Shown here: piece by piece, positions 9,873 to 21,719 of the stretch
How the letters are laid out: each line of letters begins with the position of its first letter
Position numbering within the stretch: the stretch's first letter is position 1
Assembly (NCBI GenBank): GCA_947044365.1
Contig: OX345645.1
Location: 1,339,856 to 1,403,855, forward strand
Length of the DNA: 64,000 nt
Origin: Petrosia ficiformis
Lineage: Eukaryota; Porifera; Demospongiae; Haplosclerida; Petrosiidae
Direction of reading: 5' to 3'
Notes under the pieces: generated by a model
The model's input: only the letters and a program-made list of their open reading frames with translations
What the model was told of the DNA's origin: nothing
Databases searched by the model: none
Made by a program: the position numbers and the translations under genes

Positions 9873-11567
9873 CTCAGATAGCTCGTAAGCCCATGTTTTG
9901 CTCTCTGCATACTGACGAAAAGCTAAAGTTTTATTGTAAAGATTGCGAGATGCTAAGCTGTCGTGATTGTATTTTGTTGAATCACTCTAATCATACAAAA
10001 CGTAGTCATAATGAAATTAAAGAGGAAGCTCGTAGCGAGATCAGAGATAACTTTAAGGGGTGTACAGAGGTAATAGAGTCACTAGACAATGCAATAAGCA
10101 ATGGGGAGAAAGTTATTCAGCGAATAAAAACTCGTAAACAAGAAATTGATGGTGAAATTGAGAAAGCCTTTTCAGCTTTTAAAACAGCATTGGCTGAGAC
10201 GCAAAGCTCTTCTAAATGATGCAGATGAAATAGCAAGATGTCGGTCATTAATATACAATTGGAGTCATTCCAGAAACTCAAAGATGAGCTTAACTTTGCC
10301 TACCACTTTGCTCAAAATTCTCTTGAGACCCACCAAATAACTGAGCTACTTAGTACCAAAAAAACTATTATACAGCGACTAAAACAATGCGTGACTGAAT
10401 TTCAACAAATGTCATGTGATATTAAGGAGGATGACACTTTTGAGGCTTGCTGTAACACCTCCCCAGTGTTGGAACATATTGGTGAGTTTGGGGCCGTAGT
10501 AGAAGTAGATCCTTCCTTACTGTCTATTGAATTTGGATTGGCTATTCCACTGGCAACAGTTGGCAAGGAAAGAAAATTGATGCTAGCATTAGAAAAGAGC
10601 AAAATTGACCCAATCAAGTCCAGGACGCCCATTCAGGCCAATTTGATGAATTTACATGACAAGACAAAGCAGAAGGTTGTTATATCTGCCGGTGAAAAGG
10701 GTACAGCTACACTTTCTTGTATTCCTGATAAAGTAGGGGAATACCAGCTTTCTGTATGTATCGGAGGCATAAACATCCAGAATAGTCCTCATCAAATACA
10801 GGTGAAGCAGCAACACAATTATTCAAGCTTGAGTCCACAGTGTTACTGGTTTTTATGTCCAGGGTGTGGCAATTTATACCAATGGGGACGTGTATGCTAG
10901 TGATTACGTTGGTTTGTTCAATGCAAATGGTACATTGCAAAAGAACATTGGCCCTCCAGGTACAGGTAATGGACAGTTCCAATCACCCTTTGGATTAACA
11001 ATCGCCGGTGATATTCTATATGTAGTGGACAGTGGTAACAACAGGATTCAAAAGTTCACTATTGCTGGAGTGTATGCTGGTCAATTTGGTGAAGGACAGT
11101 TGAGTGGTCCCTGGGGGATTACTCATAATGGAAAGGGTCAACTACTTGTCGCTGATTATAATAATCAAAGAGTACAAGTATTCAATGCTAATGGTTCACT
11201 CATCCAGACGATTAGCTGTGGTAGTTATAATCCATCAGATGTAGCTGTGGATAACGAGGGTAATATTCATGTTACATATTTTACTGGCCACATTGTTCAA
11301 AAGTTCTCTCATGATGGTAAAGCAATAACCACTTACGGCAATCCAAGTGGATACTTCAATCACCCTTATGGTATTGCTATCGATGATTTGGGATTTCGTT
11401 TTATTACCGTCCAGTACAGCAATCAGTTTTATCTACATGTTCTAGATGGTACTGGTAATCAAGTGAATCTCTTGTCTGGTTTCAGTAACCCTCGAGGTGT
11501 AGCATTAGACAAGGAAGGATATATTTATGTTACCGATTACAGCAACTATCGAGTGGTGAAATATTAA
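9873..11567 (+). pseudogene. TRIM-NHL B1, truncated and frameshifted copy of B2
   Basis: Homology to the intact B2 gene begins abruptly at 9873, which corresponds to about 19553. The RING and first B-box are therefore missing. Coding runs from B-box 2 (C-S-L-H, C-K-D-C, C-R-D-C) into the coiled coil. At about 10198 a 2-bp deletion relative to B2 shifts the frame and a TGA follows at about 10217; a 7-bp deletion near 10233 restores the phase. A third disruption around 10845-10905, in front of the NHL repeats, removes about 20 bases and breaks the frame again. The NHL part (10866-11567) is open and ends at the same stop as B2. The rest is more than 97% identical by eye, so inactivation is recent. 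Confidence 0.85.
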
Positions 11568-12013
11568 CATTTTTTTGTACTTCAACAATGTAGGACATTG
11601 AGTTAGTATCATGTTTGAACTAGGATCTTAGTCTTTTCATTAAAGGCACATTTTGTGACAGATAAATGTTTTGAATAGTTAGCTACATCTTGTGTAATAA
11701 TTACGTACATATTTATACATAATTATTATCTTAACCAGGGAAGGGGTGTATGTTTTTATGTACCTTACACTAATGTGAAAATCAAGTGGGAGGAAATTGG
11801 GGGAGTTTCTGAACATGTAAAGTTTTGATAACAGTACTACAGTGACCTCATGCCTCATGGTTAGATGACCTTTTTCATTTGTGATCTAACATTCAGCTGT
11901 TTAATTTCTTGTGTTGGAGTTAAGTTAACAACTGACTGTTTTCTTAAATTGGTAAGGCCCTCAAATTAGGTGTTTTAGTAACTAACAAATAACTATTTCC
12001 ATACTAAACAGGA

Positions 12014-14233
12014 ATGGCAAGCAATCAGACCTTCTCCCTTATCTGTGACCTGTGTGAAGAGACATACAAACACACAGATGGTCCTTTAATGCTATCCTGT
12101 TTACATTCTTTCTGTAAACCATGTCTCTTGAAACACATCGACAAAGAGTGTTCGGAAGACAGAAAGGTAAAATGCCCAACATGTAATGTACGCTCTGGTA
12201 TCCCAGAAGATGGGATTGCTGGCTTTCCAATAAATCTACACTTGTCTCACGTAGTAGAAACAGCATCCTACAAAAAGCAATTGGAAGGTGAAGTTGCTTG
12301 CCAAAGATGTTCTGAAGATACGAATAAACAAGCTTCAACCTTCTGTTGTAAATGTTGTCTGTTCCTGTGTCAGAAATGTAAGCGTGATCACCAGATTTGG
12401 CTACGTAAAGAAGATCACGAATTCATTGAGTTAGAAATGTCCAAGAAGTCCAATGAAGGTAGCAATTCTTCATTTAAAATCCACTTTCCTCCACAGAAGT
12501 GTCCAATGCCTGGACATAGCAAAAAAGAACTAAAGTTCTTCTGTGAAACTTGTGAAATTCTAGTTTGTCGTGATTGTATGGCAATTACACATGAGAACCA
12601 TAAGCGCAGTTACCTACACCAGATGTCTGACAAAGAGAAGGAAGTGTTTAGAGGTGAGGTGGATGGTATCAATGATGCAATGGGTATGCTTGAGGAAGCG
12701 ATAGGCAAAACAAAACAGATGAGAGAACAAGTGCAAGTACATGAAAAGGAGGCTGCGAATCGAATTGACAAGATGAGTAAAGATTTGAAACAGGCAGTTG
12801 AAGATCGAAGAAGAGTGTTGCGTTTACGATGTGAGGAGATAGCACAAGGCAAAGACAGTGCATTATCTGACCAACTCAATGAACTACAGGGTTTAAGGGA
12901 CAAGATTGCTTTTGCAAAGATGCATGTTGTAGATGCTATTGACAACCATACTCCAGAAGAGCTACTAAGTGTCAAGAAAGCCATGAAAGTTCAAGTGAAT
13001 AGGATTATGGAAATATATCGACGACTACCACTTCAGCTGAAAGAGAATGAAGTTATCAACACATCCTTTGATTTGGATCCTCTTGTAGAAGAGATTGCTA
13101 AACTGGGGTATTTTCCAAGTGTCCCTGATGTGTCTTTCTCGTATGTGGAAGGATTAGCCACTCCACAAGCAGCTGTTGGTAAGGAAAGAAAGATGGTAGT
13201 TGTATTGAGGGATGAAAAGAATCAACCAATCGAAGGGGAGGCACTCTTTCAGTACAAGGTGATGAAAAAAGGAGCTGATATCGATGAATTTATACCTCCT
13301 AAAGTTAGCGTCACTCAATCTGAAAAAAATGATGGGACAGCAATATTTGGTTTCATTCCAGAAGAACCTGGAGAATATGAAGTTACAATTATGATTAGAA
13401 ATGAAGTGTTGGGTCGTCCATATCAAATTATGGCAAGGCAAAGTCGAGATTATTCAAATCTACCACAACCAACAATCATTAACCTGGAAGGTACAACACA
13501 AGGTGTAATGGTTAATGATAAAGATGCCATATATGCCACTAATTGGAATGCACATGTTATTCAAGTCTTCAATCCTGATGGGACTACAAACAAAATTGGA
13601 GGTTCTGACAATGCAGGTGGTCAACTTTGCAACCCCAGGGGAATTACTCAGATAGATGATACGATATATGTTACCAGTCAAAGCAACCATTTTGTGAAAA
13701 TGTATTCCATTAATGGAGAATTTATTGGTGAGTTTGGAGGTAATGGTACTGAAGATGGGAAGTTCAGTAATCCTTTTGGTATCTGTCAAAATGGAAAGGG
13801 TGGTATTCTTGTAGCTGATTATAGTAACAAACGAATTCAATTGTTCACTTCAAAAGGAGAACATTTAAAGTCTATTATTTGTACAAACTATCCATGGGAT
13901 GTTGCAGTTGACACAGCTGGTAAAATTCATGTGGCATTGCGTGACATTCATCACATTGCAGTCTTCTCTCCTGATGGTACACCTCTTGGTAATGAAACAT
14001 ATAATCAAGGAGGGAACATGCAATATCCAACAGGCATTTTCATTGACCACGAAGACAACAGATTCATAGCTGAGGGAAGTAACAGTGTTCGAATTCTTGG
14101 TCCCACCGGTGCTCTAATATGTCATAAAACTGGTTTGAATGGTCCGTATAGTTGCACAGTTGACAAACATGGGTCGATATTTGTGGGCGAGTATAACAAC
14201 AAACGAGTACTCAAATTTGAATACAAAGATTAG
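12014..14233 (+). CDS. TRIM-NHL protein A3
   Basis: Intronless 739-residue member of subfamily A with the same domain order as A2: RING with the same eight ligands, B-box 1, B-box 2, coiled coil, filamin, NHL. It has a two-residue insertion relative to A2 between the B-boxes (an S-N-S-S stretch near residue 150). A 60-bp 5'UTR intron (11952-12011; GTAAGG donor, ACAG acceptor) precedes the ATG. The upstream stretch 11568-12013 is almost identical to 21274-21719 before A4 and holds the 3' flank of B1 plus the A3 promoter; no other gene is seen there. Base differences from A1, A2 and A4 in the NHL part cluster in specific codons of each blade. Predicted to be a cytoplasmic E3 ubiquitin ligase; partner unknown. 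Confidence 0.93.
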   Translation: MASNQTFSLICDLCEETYKHTDGPLMLSCLHSFCKPCLLKHIDKECSEDRKVKCPTCNVRSGIPEDGIAGFPINLHLSHVVETASYKKQLEGEVACQRCSEDTNKQASTFCCKCCLFLCQKCKRDHQIWLRKEDHEFIELEMSKKSNEGSNSSFKIHFPPQKCPMPGHSKKELKFFCETCEILVCRDCMAITHENHKRSYLHQMSDKEKEVFRGEVDGINDAMGMLEEAIGKTKQMREQVQVHEKEAANRIDKMSKDLKQAVEDRRRVLRLRCEEIAQGKDSALSDQLNELQGLRDKIAFAKMHVVDAIDNHTPEELLSVKKAMKVQVNRIMEIYRRLPLQLKENEVINTSFDLDPLVEEIAKLGYFPSVPDVSFSYVEGLATPQAAVGKERKMVVVLRDEKNQPIEGEALFQYKVMKKGADIDEFIPPKVSVTQSEKNDGTAIFGFIPEEPGEYEVTIMIRNEVLGRPYQIMARQSRDYSNLPQPTIINLEGTTQGVMVNDKDAIYATNWNAHVIQVFNPDGTTNKIGGSDNAGGQLCNPRGITQIDDTIYVTSQSNHFVKMYSINGEFIGEFGGNGTEDGKFSNPFGICQNGKGGILVADYSNKRIQLFTSKGEHLKSIICTNYPWDVAVDTAGKIHVALRDIHHIAVFSPDGTPLGNETYNQGGNMQYPTGIFIDHEDNRFIAEGSNSVRILGPTGALICHKTGLNGPYSCTVDKHGSIFVGEYNNKRVLKFEYKD

Positions 14234-15088
14234 GATCCTACGAGACAAATTCTATTAGGTTCTCAAACTTAATATAATTAGTTTTTGTAGCTGAGAATAT
14301 AGATTATAATTATGATGATACATTCCACAAATACACAATTTTGTTTAATTAATACTTTAGTGTATAATGTAATGAGAACTATTACGAAATATTTTTTTTG
14401 AAAAACATACAAAAAAGATCAAAAATATATTAATCATGTTTTTGAATTTCCTTTGGGACCCTATAGAATGACAAATTCATATTCTAATAATTATGATTGA
14501 CCTAACACCACAAAAATTTGTGTAGCAATAAATAATTTACCTGTGTTTTCTGCAATTCTGATTTTAAAGTCTTGTTTTTCGATTTCTCTTGTTCAAGTTC
14601 ACTGTGTAATCTTTCAATCTACAAAATTCATAAGTCTCATACCAATTCTCAGATCCTGACACCCATACATGTAAAAATCCTCACCCTGGTCACATACCTC
14701 AATTGTAAGTTCATCCTTGATAGAAGACAGCTCCTCAACTTGTTCAAGAAGATCGGACTTAGTAGCAACTATACATCAACAGGTCATCATTAGTTAACAA
14801 TGTAGTTAGTATAATACTCACTTTCTCCTTTGCTTAACATCTTATAAAGTACCTGGTTCCTTCTTTTGACTTCCTGTAACTCTTGCTGTACACAATGAAA
14901 TCAGGATTATAAATTATTGATACTAGGTACTGATGAAGTAGTATCTCACAAGTAGTTTGTCGTTCTCAGTTCTCAAGTTTTCCACTGTAGTCTCCTTCTT
15001 CTCTAATCTATCTATTAATTGAGCAACTCTTACAGACTCTTTCACTTTTGAGTCCTCTGATGACTCTGAAGTTTGCTAATATTATCAT

Positions 15089-15178
<90 letters not shown>

Positions 15179-15223
15179 AGATAGATAGATAGATAGATAG
15201 ATAGGATAGATAGATAGATTGGA
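15089..15223. repeat. (GATA)n microsatellite in GKAP1 copy 2
   Basis: GATA array with GAAGATA and GGATA interruptions, longer than the copy-1 array. It lies in the same intron. Confidence 0.95.
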
Positions 15224-15636
15224 TGACATGATTCTATTTGCCTGAAAGCAGAACAGAACAAGGTTATACTTACTATTGTATGATTAATTTTCACTTTTCT
15301 TCTACTTGTCTGTTCCTTCTTCAACTCATTGTGTAAATCTGTTTGTATTTTATCAAAGAAATCTACTCCATTTGAAATCTCTTCATTCTATTACAAAATA
15401 TATACAATCAATCAAAAATGCTAACTGACTTCCAAAGGAGGGGAGCAAGATTTTAGCAAGGGGGGTGAATGCCCCACCCAAAATGAAACCCTGGTACCAA
15501 TACCAATAAGAATATTCCGTAATCAAACAATTTCCCATAATTAGATGCAAGGTTGATTGTATGGGACTTGTACGATGCATTGTTACAATATGCAGGCATG
15601 AAAAGGATTAGAAACAAAGGAAAACTGAAAACGTCA

Positions 15637-15690
15637 GGAGTCTAACTAGGGATTGAACCCAGGACCTTCTGATATCTAGCCAAATGCTGT
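15637..15690 (-). repeat. tRNA-derived SINE remnant (copy 2)
   Basis: Identical to the element near 7171, with minus-strand B-box TGGGTTCAATCCC. Confidence 0.5.
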
Positions 15691-15706
15691 CAAGTGTCTA
15701 ATAAAG

Positions 15707-17555
15707 TATTGTACTGGTAGTCTAGGAGTTGTATGACTTCTTGTGTACATGTACAATACTGGTAGTCTAGGAGTTATACGACTTCTTGTGTACATGTACA
15801 ATACTGGTAGTCTAAGAGTTGTATGACTCCTTGTGTACATGTACAATACTAGTCTAGGAGTTGTATGACTTCTTGTGTACATGTACGATACTGGTAGTCT
15901 AGGAGTTGTATGACTCCTTGTGTACATGTACAATACTAGTCTAAGAGTTGTATGACTTCTTGTGTACATGTACAATACTGGTAGTCTAGGAGTTGTATGA
16001 CTCCTTGTGTACATGTACAATACTGGTAGTCTAGGAGTTATATGACTTCTTGTGTACATGTACAATACTGGTAGTCTAGAAGTTGTATGACTCCTTGTGT
16101 ACATGTACAATACTAGTCTAGGAGTTGTATGACTTCTTGTGTACATGTACGATACTGGTAGTCTAGGAGTTGTATGACTCCTTGTGTACATGTACAATAC
16201 TAGTCTAAGCGTTGTATGACTTCTTGTGTACATGTACAATACTGGTAGTCTAGGAGTTGTATGACTCCTTGTGTACATGTACAATACTGGTAGTCTAGGA
16301 GTTATATGACTTCTTGTGTACATGTACAATACTGGTAGTCTAGGAGTTGTATGACTCCTTGTGTACATGTACAATACTAGTCTAGGAGTTGTATGACTTC
16401 TTGTGTACATGTACGATACTGGTAGTCTAGGAGTTGTATGACTCCTTGTGTACATGTACAATACTAGTCTAAGAGTTGTATGACTTCTTGTGTACATGTA
16501 CAATACTGGTAGTCTAGGAGTTGTATGATTCCTTGTGTACATGTACAATACTGGTAGTCTAGGAGTTGTATGATTCCTTGTGTACATGTACGATACTGGT
16601 AGTCTAGGAGTTGTATGACTCCTTGTGTACATGTACAATACTAGTCTAAGCGTTGTATGACTTCTTGTGTACATGTACAATACTGGTAGTCTAGGAGTTG
16701 TATGACTCCTTGTGTACATGTACAATACTGGTAGTCTAGGAGTTGTATGACTTCTTGTGTACATGTACGATACTGGTAGTCTAGGAGTTGTATGACTCCT
16801 TGTGTACATGTACAATACTAGTCTAGGAGTTGTATGACTTCTTGTGTACATGTACGATACTGGTAGTCTAGGAGTTGTATGATTCCTTGTGTACATGTAC
16901 AATACTGGTAGTCTAGGAGTTGTATGATTCCTTGTGTACATGTTCAATACTGGTAGTCTAGGAGTTGTATGACTCCTTGTGTACATGTACAATACTAGTC
17001 TAAGAGTTGTATGACTTCTTGTGTACATGTACAATACTGGTAGTCTAGGAGTTGTATGACTCCTTGTGTACATGTACAATACTAGTCTAGGAGTTGTATG
17101 ACTTCTTGTGTACATGTACGATACTGGTAGTCTAGGAGTTGTACGACTCCTTGTGTACATGTACAATACTGGTAGTCTAGGCTTCTTGTGTACATATACA
17201 ATACTGGTAGTCTAGGAGTTGTATGACTCCTTGTGTACATGTACAATACTGGTATTCTAGGCTTCTTGTGTACATGTACAATACTGGTAGTCTAGGAGTT
17301 GTATGACTCCTTGTGTACATGTACAATACTGGTAGTCTAGGCTTCTTGTGTACATGTACAATACTGGTAGTCTAGGAGTTGTATGACTCCTTGTGTACAT
17401 GTACAATACTGGTAGTCTAGGCTTCTTGTGTACATGTACAATACTGGTAGTCTAGGAGTTGTATGACTCCTTGTGTACATGTACAATACTGGTATTCTAG
17501 GCTTCTTGTGTACATGTACAATACTGGTAGTCTAGGAGTTGTATGACTCCTTGTG
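15707..17555. repeat. 39/45-bp minisatellite, copy 2
   Basis: The same unit family as 7229-8525, expanded to about 43 units. The order of 39- and 45-bp units differs from copies 1 and 3, as expected for unequal exchange. The right-hand foldback flank extends to about 17955. Confidence 0.95.
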
Positions 17556-18217
17556 TTGTATTGGTTTGTACTGTATGTCTTACCAAATAACAGACTTGTA
17601 AACAGGATGAACAAGACCATACATCTACATACAAGATTGCTTTGTTGCAGGGGGTTGTTATTTTGCAGTACAAACACATACAACACAAGAAGTCATACAA
17701 CACCAGTATGTACATGTCATACATGTAGTCCTGTTCATCATATTATCAAGTCTTATTATTTGGTCAGACATGGAGTAAAAACCAGTACAACACAAGGAGT
17801 CATACAACACCAGTATGTACATGTCAAACATGTAGTCCTGTTCATCACATTATCAAGTCTTGTTATTTGGTCAGAGCAGTACAAACACATACTACACAAG
17901 GAGACTGAAGGAGTCATACAGCTCCAAGTATGTCTATGCTGATTAACAAACCTGTTTTTTTGGTGAATCGGGTGAAGACAAATTCAGATCTGTGAATATA
18001 TAAACCAATCATAATTAGTAAGCCATACATAATGTACAATATACCCGTCTTATGAAACTCTTGAAGACTGAGGGTGATACCTTTCTTGCTTTTAGGTTTT
18101 ACTTTCTGAGTTTGAACTTCAATTTCCTTCTACGAGTAGATAATTATAGTCTGTTCACATTCATGATGTCCTCAAAATTATGATGAGATGACTTGTAATA
18201 TAGTGTATAGTTTAATG

Positions 18218-18488
18218 TAGTGTTGTTTTAGTATGACAAACATGACTACATTTAGTTATACAATGCCTGGTTTTTCAAACTTTTAGTTTAGTTATAGTTT
18301 AGTTAACTAAAATAAGATTAGGCTTACTAAAAGTGTTTGAGTTTAAGTTAACTAACTAAAAGTGTTCATTATTGACCAATTTTCATTTTAGTTAGTTATA
18401 ATTATTACAGTAGCTTGTAATTTAGTTATAGTTTAGTTAACTAAAAGTCAAAATGCCTTACTAAAAGGAGTTTTAGTTTTAGTTATAG
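18218..18488. mobile_element. hAT-like MITE, 3' end deleted
   Basis: Same insertion as 9187-9487 with the left TIR TAGTGTTGTTTTAGT. The element is cut at about 18488, where TRIM-B upstream sequence begins, so a duplication breakpoint lies inside the MITE. Confidence 0.8.
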
Positions 18489-19043
18489 TAGATTTGTGTA
18501 ATTTTTCAAATATTAAACATCAATTTTGCAAATTTTGTAATATAATTTTCAATTTTGCCTTAATAACAACGAGATTACTCATTAAGTTGTCAATAATTCC
18601 TTTCGAATTTGTTCATTATAAGAGATTTATATACATATTCCAGTAGTATGTACTTGAGGGAGAATATATAATGAGAATAAAACAGATAATGTTTATTGTT
18701 CATGAAGTATGCATATAAAGTTTCAGTCTGTAGGATGAGGTGACCGCAATATGTCATCCGAATGGAGTAGAAGATCTATTTAACAAGTAATTTACCATGT
18801 ATAAAATTAATTATTGTACAAAATCAATATTATTGCAATGCACATATTATCTCGTTATGTACACTCTTTGAGTTATTGAACAAACAGAATCTAATTTGTG
18901 TCGTAGTACATATCTGTTGACTTTTGTACAAAAAAATATGGAAGTTATTACAAGATATGGGGCTGGGTCATTCTCCCACATATCTAGCTGCACTAGTGCA
19001 CCAAGATCACTAGATCTATTTTGTTTAAAATCCTGGGAAGAAA
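18489..19043 (+). promoter_or_regulatory. Upstream flank and 5'UTR of TRIM-NHL B2
   Basis: Non-coding AT-rich flank. Bases 18489-18790 match 2829-3110. The sequence leads to a 5'UTR exon ending at 19043, where the donor GTGAGT starts a 58-bp intron (19044-19101). No TATA box was assigned with confidence. Confidence 0.5.
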
Positions 19044-19101
19044 GTGAGTTGGTATTGTGTTAATATTGTGTGTAAACTTAATATCTCATTCTACATTACA
19101 G

Positions 19102-21273
19102 ATGGCTACTGATACTGATCCTAACTGTCAGCTATGCTCAAATCTTTACACTGACCCTCTGATGTTATCCTGTCTTCATTCTTTCTGTAAAAAATGTTTA
19201 ATCACAGCAGGTGAGCAGCAAGGGGTATCAGACGGTCAACTGAAATGTCCTACTTGTAAAACTAATTCATTTATCCCATTGGATGGTATTTCAGCGTTTC
19301 CCCAGAATCTCTGGCTAGCTCATCAGGTAGAAGTAACTGCTTGCAAAATTAAAATACAAAGTGGCAACAGCATACCTTGTGAGCGATGTGTAAAGCGAAA
19401 CAGTGGCTCTGCTGTTGTGTTCTGTTGTGAATGTTGCTTATGTTTATGCCAGTCGTGTAAAGAAGATCATCAATGGTGGCGTGAAACAGTTCAACATGAA
19501 CTTATACCAGTTGGAAAAGAAAAGAAAACAGAAAATGATGGCAATAACATGCCTCAGATAGCTCGTAAGCCCATGTTTTGCTCTCTGCATACTGACGAAA
19601 AGCTAAAGTTTTATTGTAAAGATTGCGAGATGCTAAGCTGTCGTGATTGTATTTTGTTGAATCACTCTAATCATACAAAACGTAGTCATGATGAAATTAA
19701 AGAGGAAGCTCGTAGCGAGATCAGAAATAACTTTAAGGGGTGTACAGAGGTAATAGAGTCACTAGACAATGCAATAAGCAATGGGGAGAAAGTTATTCAG
19801 CGAATAAAAACTCGTAAACAAGAAATTGATGGTGAAATTGAGAAAGCCTTTTCAGCTTTTAAAACAGCATTGGCTGAGAGACGCAAAGCTCTTCTAAATG
19901 ATGCAGATGAAATAGCAAATAGCAAGATGTCGGTCATTAATATACAATTGGAGTCATTCCAGAAACTCAAAGATGAGCTTAACTTTGCCTACCACTTTGC
20001 TCAAAATTCTCTTGAGACCCACCAAATAACTGAGCTACTTAGTACCAAAAAAACTATTATACAGCGACTAAAACAATGCGTGACCGAATTTCAACAAATG
20101 TCATGTGATATTAAGGAGGATGACACTTTTGAGGCTTGCTGTAACACCTCCCCAGTGTTGGAACATATTGGTGAGTTTGGGGCCGTAGTAGAAGTAGATC
20201 CTTCCTTACTGTCTATTGAATTTGGATTGGCTATTCCACTGGCAACAGTTGGCAAGGAAAGAAAATTTAAGCTAGCATTAGAAAAGAGCAAAATTGACCC
20301 AATCAAGTCCAGGACGCCCATTCAGGCCAATTTGATGAATTTACATGACAAGACGAAGCAGAAGGTTGTTATATCTGCCGGTGAAAAGGGTACAGCTACA
20401 CTTTCTTGTATTCCTGATAAAGTAGGGGAATACCAGCTTTCTGTATGTATCGGAGGCATAAACATCCAGAATAGTCCTCATCAAATACAGGTGAAGCAGC
20501 AACACAATTATTCAAGCTTGAGTCCACAATGTTACTTTAATGTTGGTAGGGCTGTCCAGGGTGTGGCCATTCATACCAATGGGGATGTGTATGTAAGTGA
20601 TACTGGTGGTTACGTTGGTTTGTTCAATGCAAATGGTACATTGCAAAAGAACATTGGCTCTCCGGGTTCAGGTAATGGACAGTTCCAATCACCCTTTGGA
20701 TTAACAATCACCGGTGATATTCTATATGTAGTGGACAGTGGTAACAACAGGATTCAAAAGTTCACTATTGCTGGAGCGTATACTGGTCAATTTGGTCAAG
20801 GACAGTTGAGTGGTCCCTGGGGAATTACTCATAATGGAAAGGGTCAACTACTAGTTGCTGATTATAATAATCGAAGAGTACAAGTATTCAATGCTAATGG
20901 TTCACTCATCCAGACGATTAGCTGTGGTAGTTATAATCCATCAGATGTAGCTGTGGATAACGAGGGTAATATTCATGTTACATATTATAGTGGCCACATT
21001 GTTCAAAAGTTCTCTCATGATGGTAAAGCAATAACCACTTACGGCAATCCAAGTGGATACTTCACTTACCCTTATGGTATTGCTATCGATGATTTGGGAT
21101 TTCGTTTTATTACCGTCAAGTACAGCAATCAGTTTTATCTACATGTTCTAGATGGTACTGGTAATCAAGTGAATCTCTTGTCTGGTTTCAGTAACCCTCA
21201 AGGTGTAGCATTAGACAAGGAAGGATATATTTATGTTGCCGATTACGGCAACTATCGAGTGGTGAAATATTAA
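19102..21273 (+). CDS. TRIM-NHL protein B2 (intact)
   Basis: Intronless 723-residue frame. RING: C9, C12, C24, H26, C29, C32 and a final C-P-T-C pair near residues 49-52. B-box 1 (C-E-R-C ... C-C-E-C-C) is at about 93-125, B-box 2 (C-S-L-H ... C-K-D-C ... C-R-D-C) at about 155-200, then a coiled coil, a filamin repeat at about 375-470 and NHL blades at about 480-720. The ATG at 19102 directly follows a CATTACAG acceptor of a small 5'UTR intron. An upstream in-frame ATG at 19057 lies inside that intron and is not preferred. B2 shares the architecture of subfamily A but is clearly a different subfamily. It is the intact parent or sister of pseudogene B1. A RING E3 ligase role is inferred from the family; the target is unknown. 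Confidence 0.92.
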   Translation: MATDTDPNCQLCSNLYTDPLMLSCLHSFCKKCLITAGEQQGVSDGQLKCPTCKTNSFIPLDGISAFPQNLWLAHQVEVTACKIKIQSGNSIPCERCVKRNSGSAVVFCCECCLCLCQSCKEDHQWWRETVQHELIPVGKEKKTENDGNNMPQIARKPMFCSLHTDEKLKFYCKDCEMLSCRDCILLNHSNHTKRSHDEIKEEARSEIRNNFKGCTEVIESLDNAISNGEKVIQRIKTRKQEIDGEIEKAFSAFKTALAERRKALLNDADEIANSKMSVINIQLESFQKLKDELNFAYHFAQNSLETHQITELLSTKKTIIQRLKQCVTEFQQMSCDIKEDDTFEACCNTSPVLEHIGEFGAVVEVDPSLLSIEFGLAIPLATVGKERKFKLALEKSKIDPIKSRTPIQANLMNLHDKTKQKVVISAGEKGTATLSCIPDKVGEYQLSVCIGGINIQNSPHQIQVKQQHNYSSLSPQCYFNVGRAVQGVAIHTNGDVYVSDTGGYVGLFNANGTLQKNIGSPGSGNGQFQSPFGLTITGDILYVVDSGNNRIQKFTIAGAYTGQFGQGQLSGPWGITHNGKGQLLVADYNNRRVQVFNANGSLIQTISCGSYNPSDVAVDNEGNIHVTYYSGHIVQKFSHDGKAITTYGNPSGYFTYPYGIAIDDLGFRFITVKYSNQFYLHVLDGTGNQVNLLSGFSNPQGVALDKEGYIYVADYGNYRVVKY

Positions 21274-21719
21274 CATTTTTTTGTACTTCAACAATGTAGG
21301 ACATTGAGTTAGTATCATGTTTGAACTAGGATCTTAGTCTTTTCATTAAAGGCACATTTTGTGACAGATAAATGTTTTGAATAGTTAGCTACATCTTGTG
21401 TAATAATTACGTACATATTTATACATAATTATTATCTTAACCAGGGAAGGGGTGTATGTTTTTATGTACCTTACACTAATGTGAAAATCAAGTGGGAGGA
21501 AATTGGGGGAGTTTCTGAACATGTAAAGTTTTGATAACAGTACTACAGTGACCTCATGCCTCATGGTTAGATGACCTTTTTCATTTGTGATGTAACATTC
21601 AGCTGTTTAATGTCTTGTCTTGGAGTTAAGATAACAACTGACTGTTTATCCAAATTGGTAAGGCCCTCAAATTAGGTGTTTTAGTAACTAACAAATAACT
21701 ATTTCCATACTAAACAGGA

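Larger units (their letters stand above)
14434..18129 (-). pseudogene. GKAP1: 5'-truncated GKAP1 copy 2 (exons 5-12 only)
   Basis: This has the same content as copy 1: exons equivalent to 5-12 of the intact gene, with splice sites preserved. The last exon is 14434-14460 (stop TGA) and the 5'-most is 18045-18129. Exons 1-4 are absent; homology to the intact locus ends at about 18488 inside the hAT-like MITE, where sequence of the TRIM-B upstream flank begins. The fragment contains a GATA array, a SINE remnant and the longest-ORF version of the minisatellite. It lies tail-to-tail with A3, 200 bp from its stop codon. Confidence 0.8.

Noticed and set aside
10866..11567. B1 NHL part as a separate short NHL gene
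   Set aside because: It is co-linear with the 3' third of B2, with frameshifts upstream; it is simpler as one pseudogene.
19057..19101. Upstream ATG adding 15 residues to TRIM-NHL B2
   Set aside because: It lies in a probable 5'UTR intron with a good acceptor directly before the ATG at 19102.
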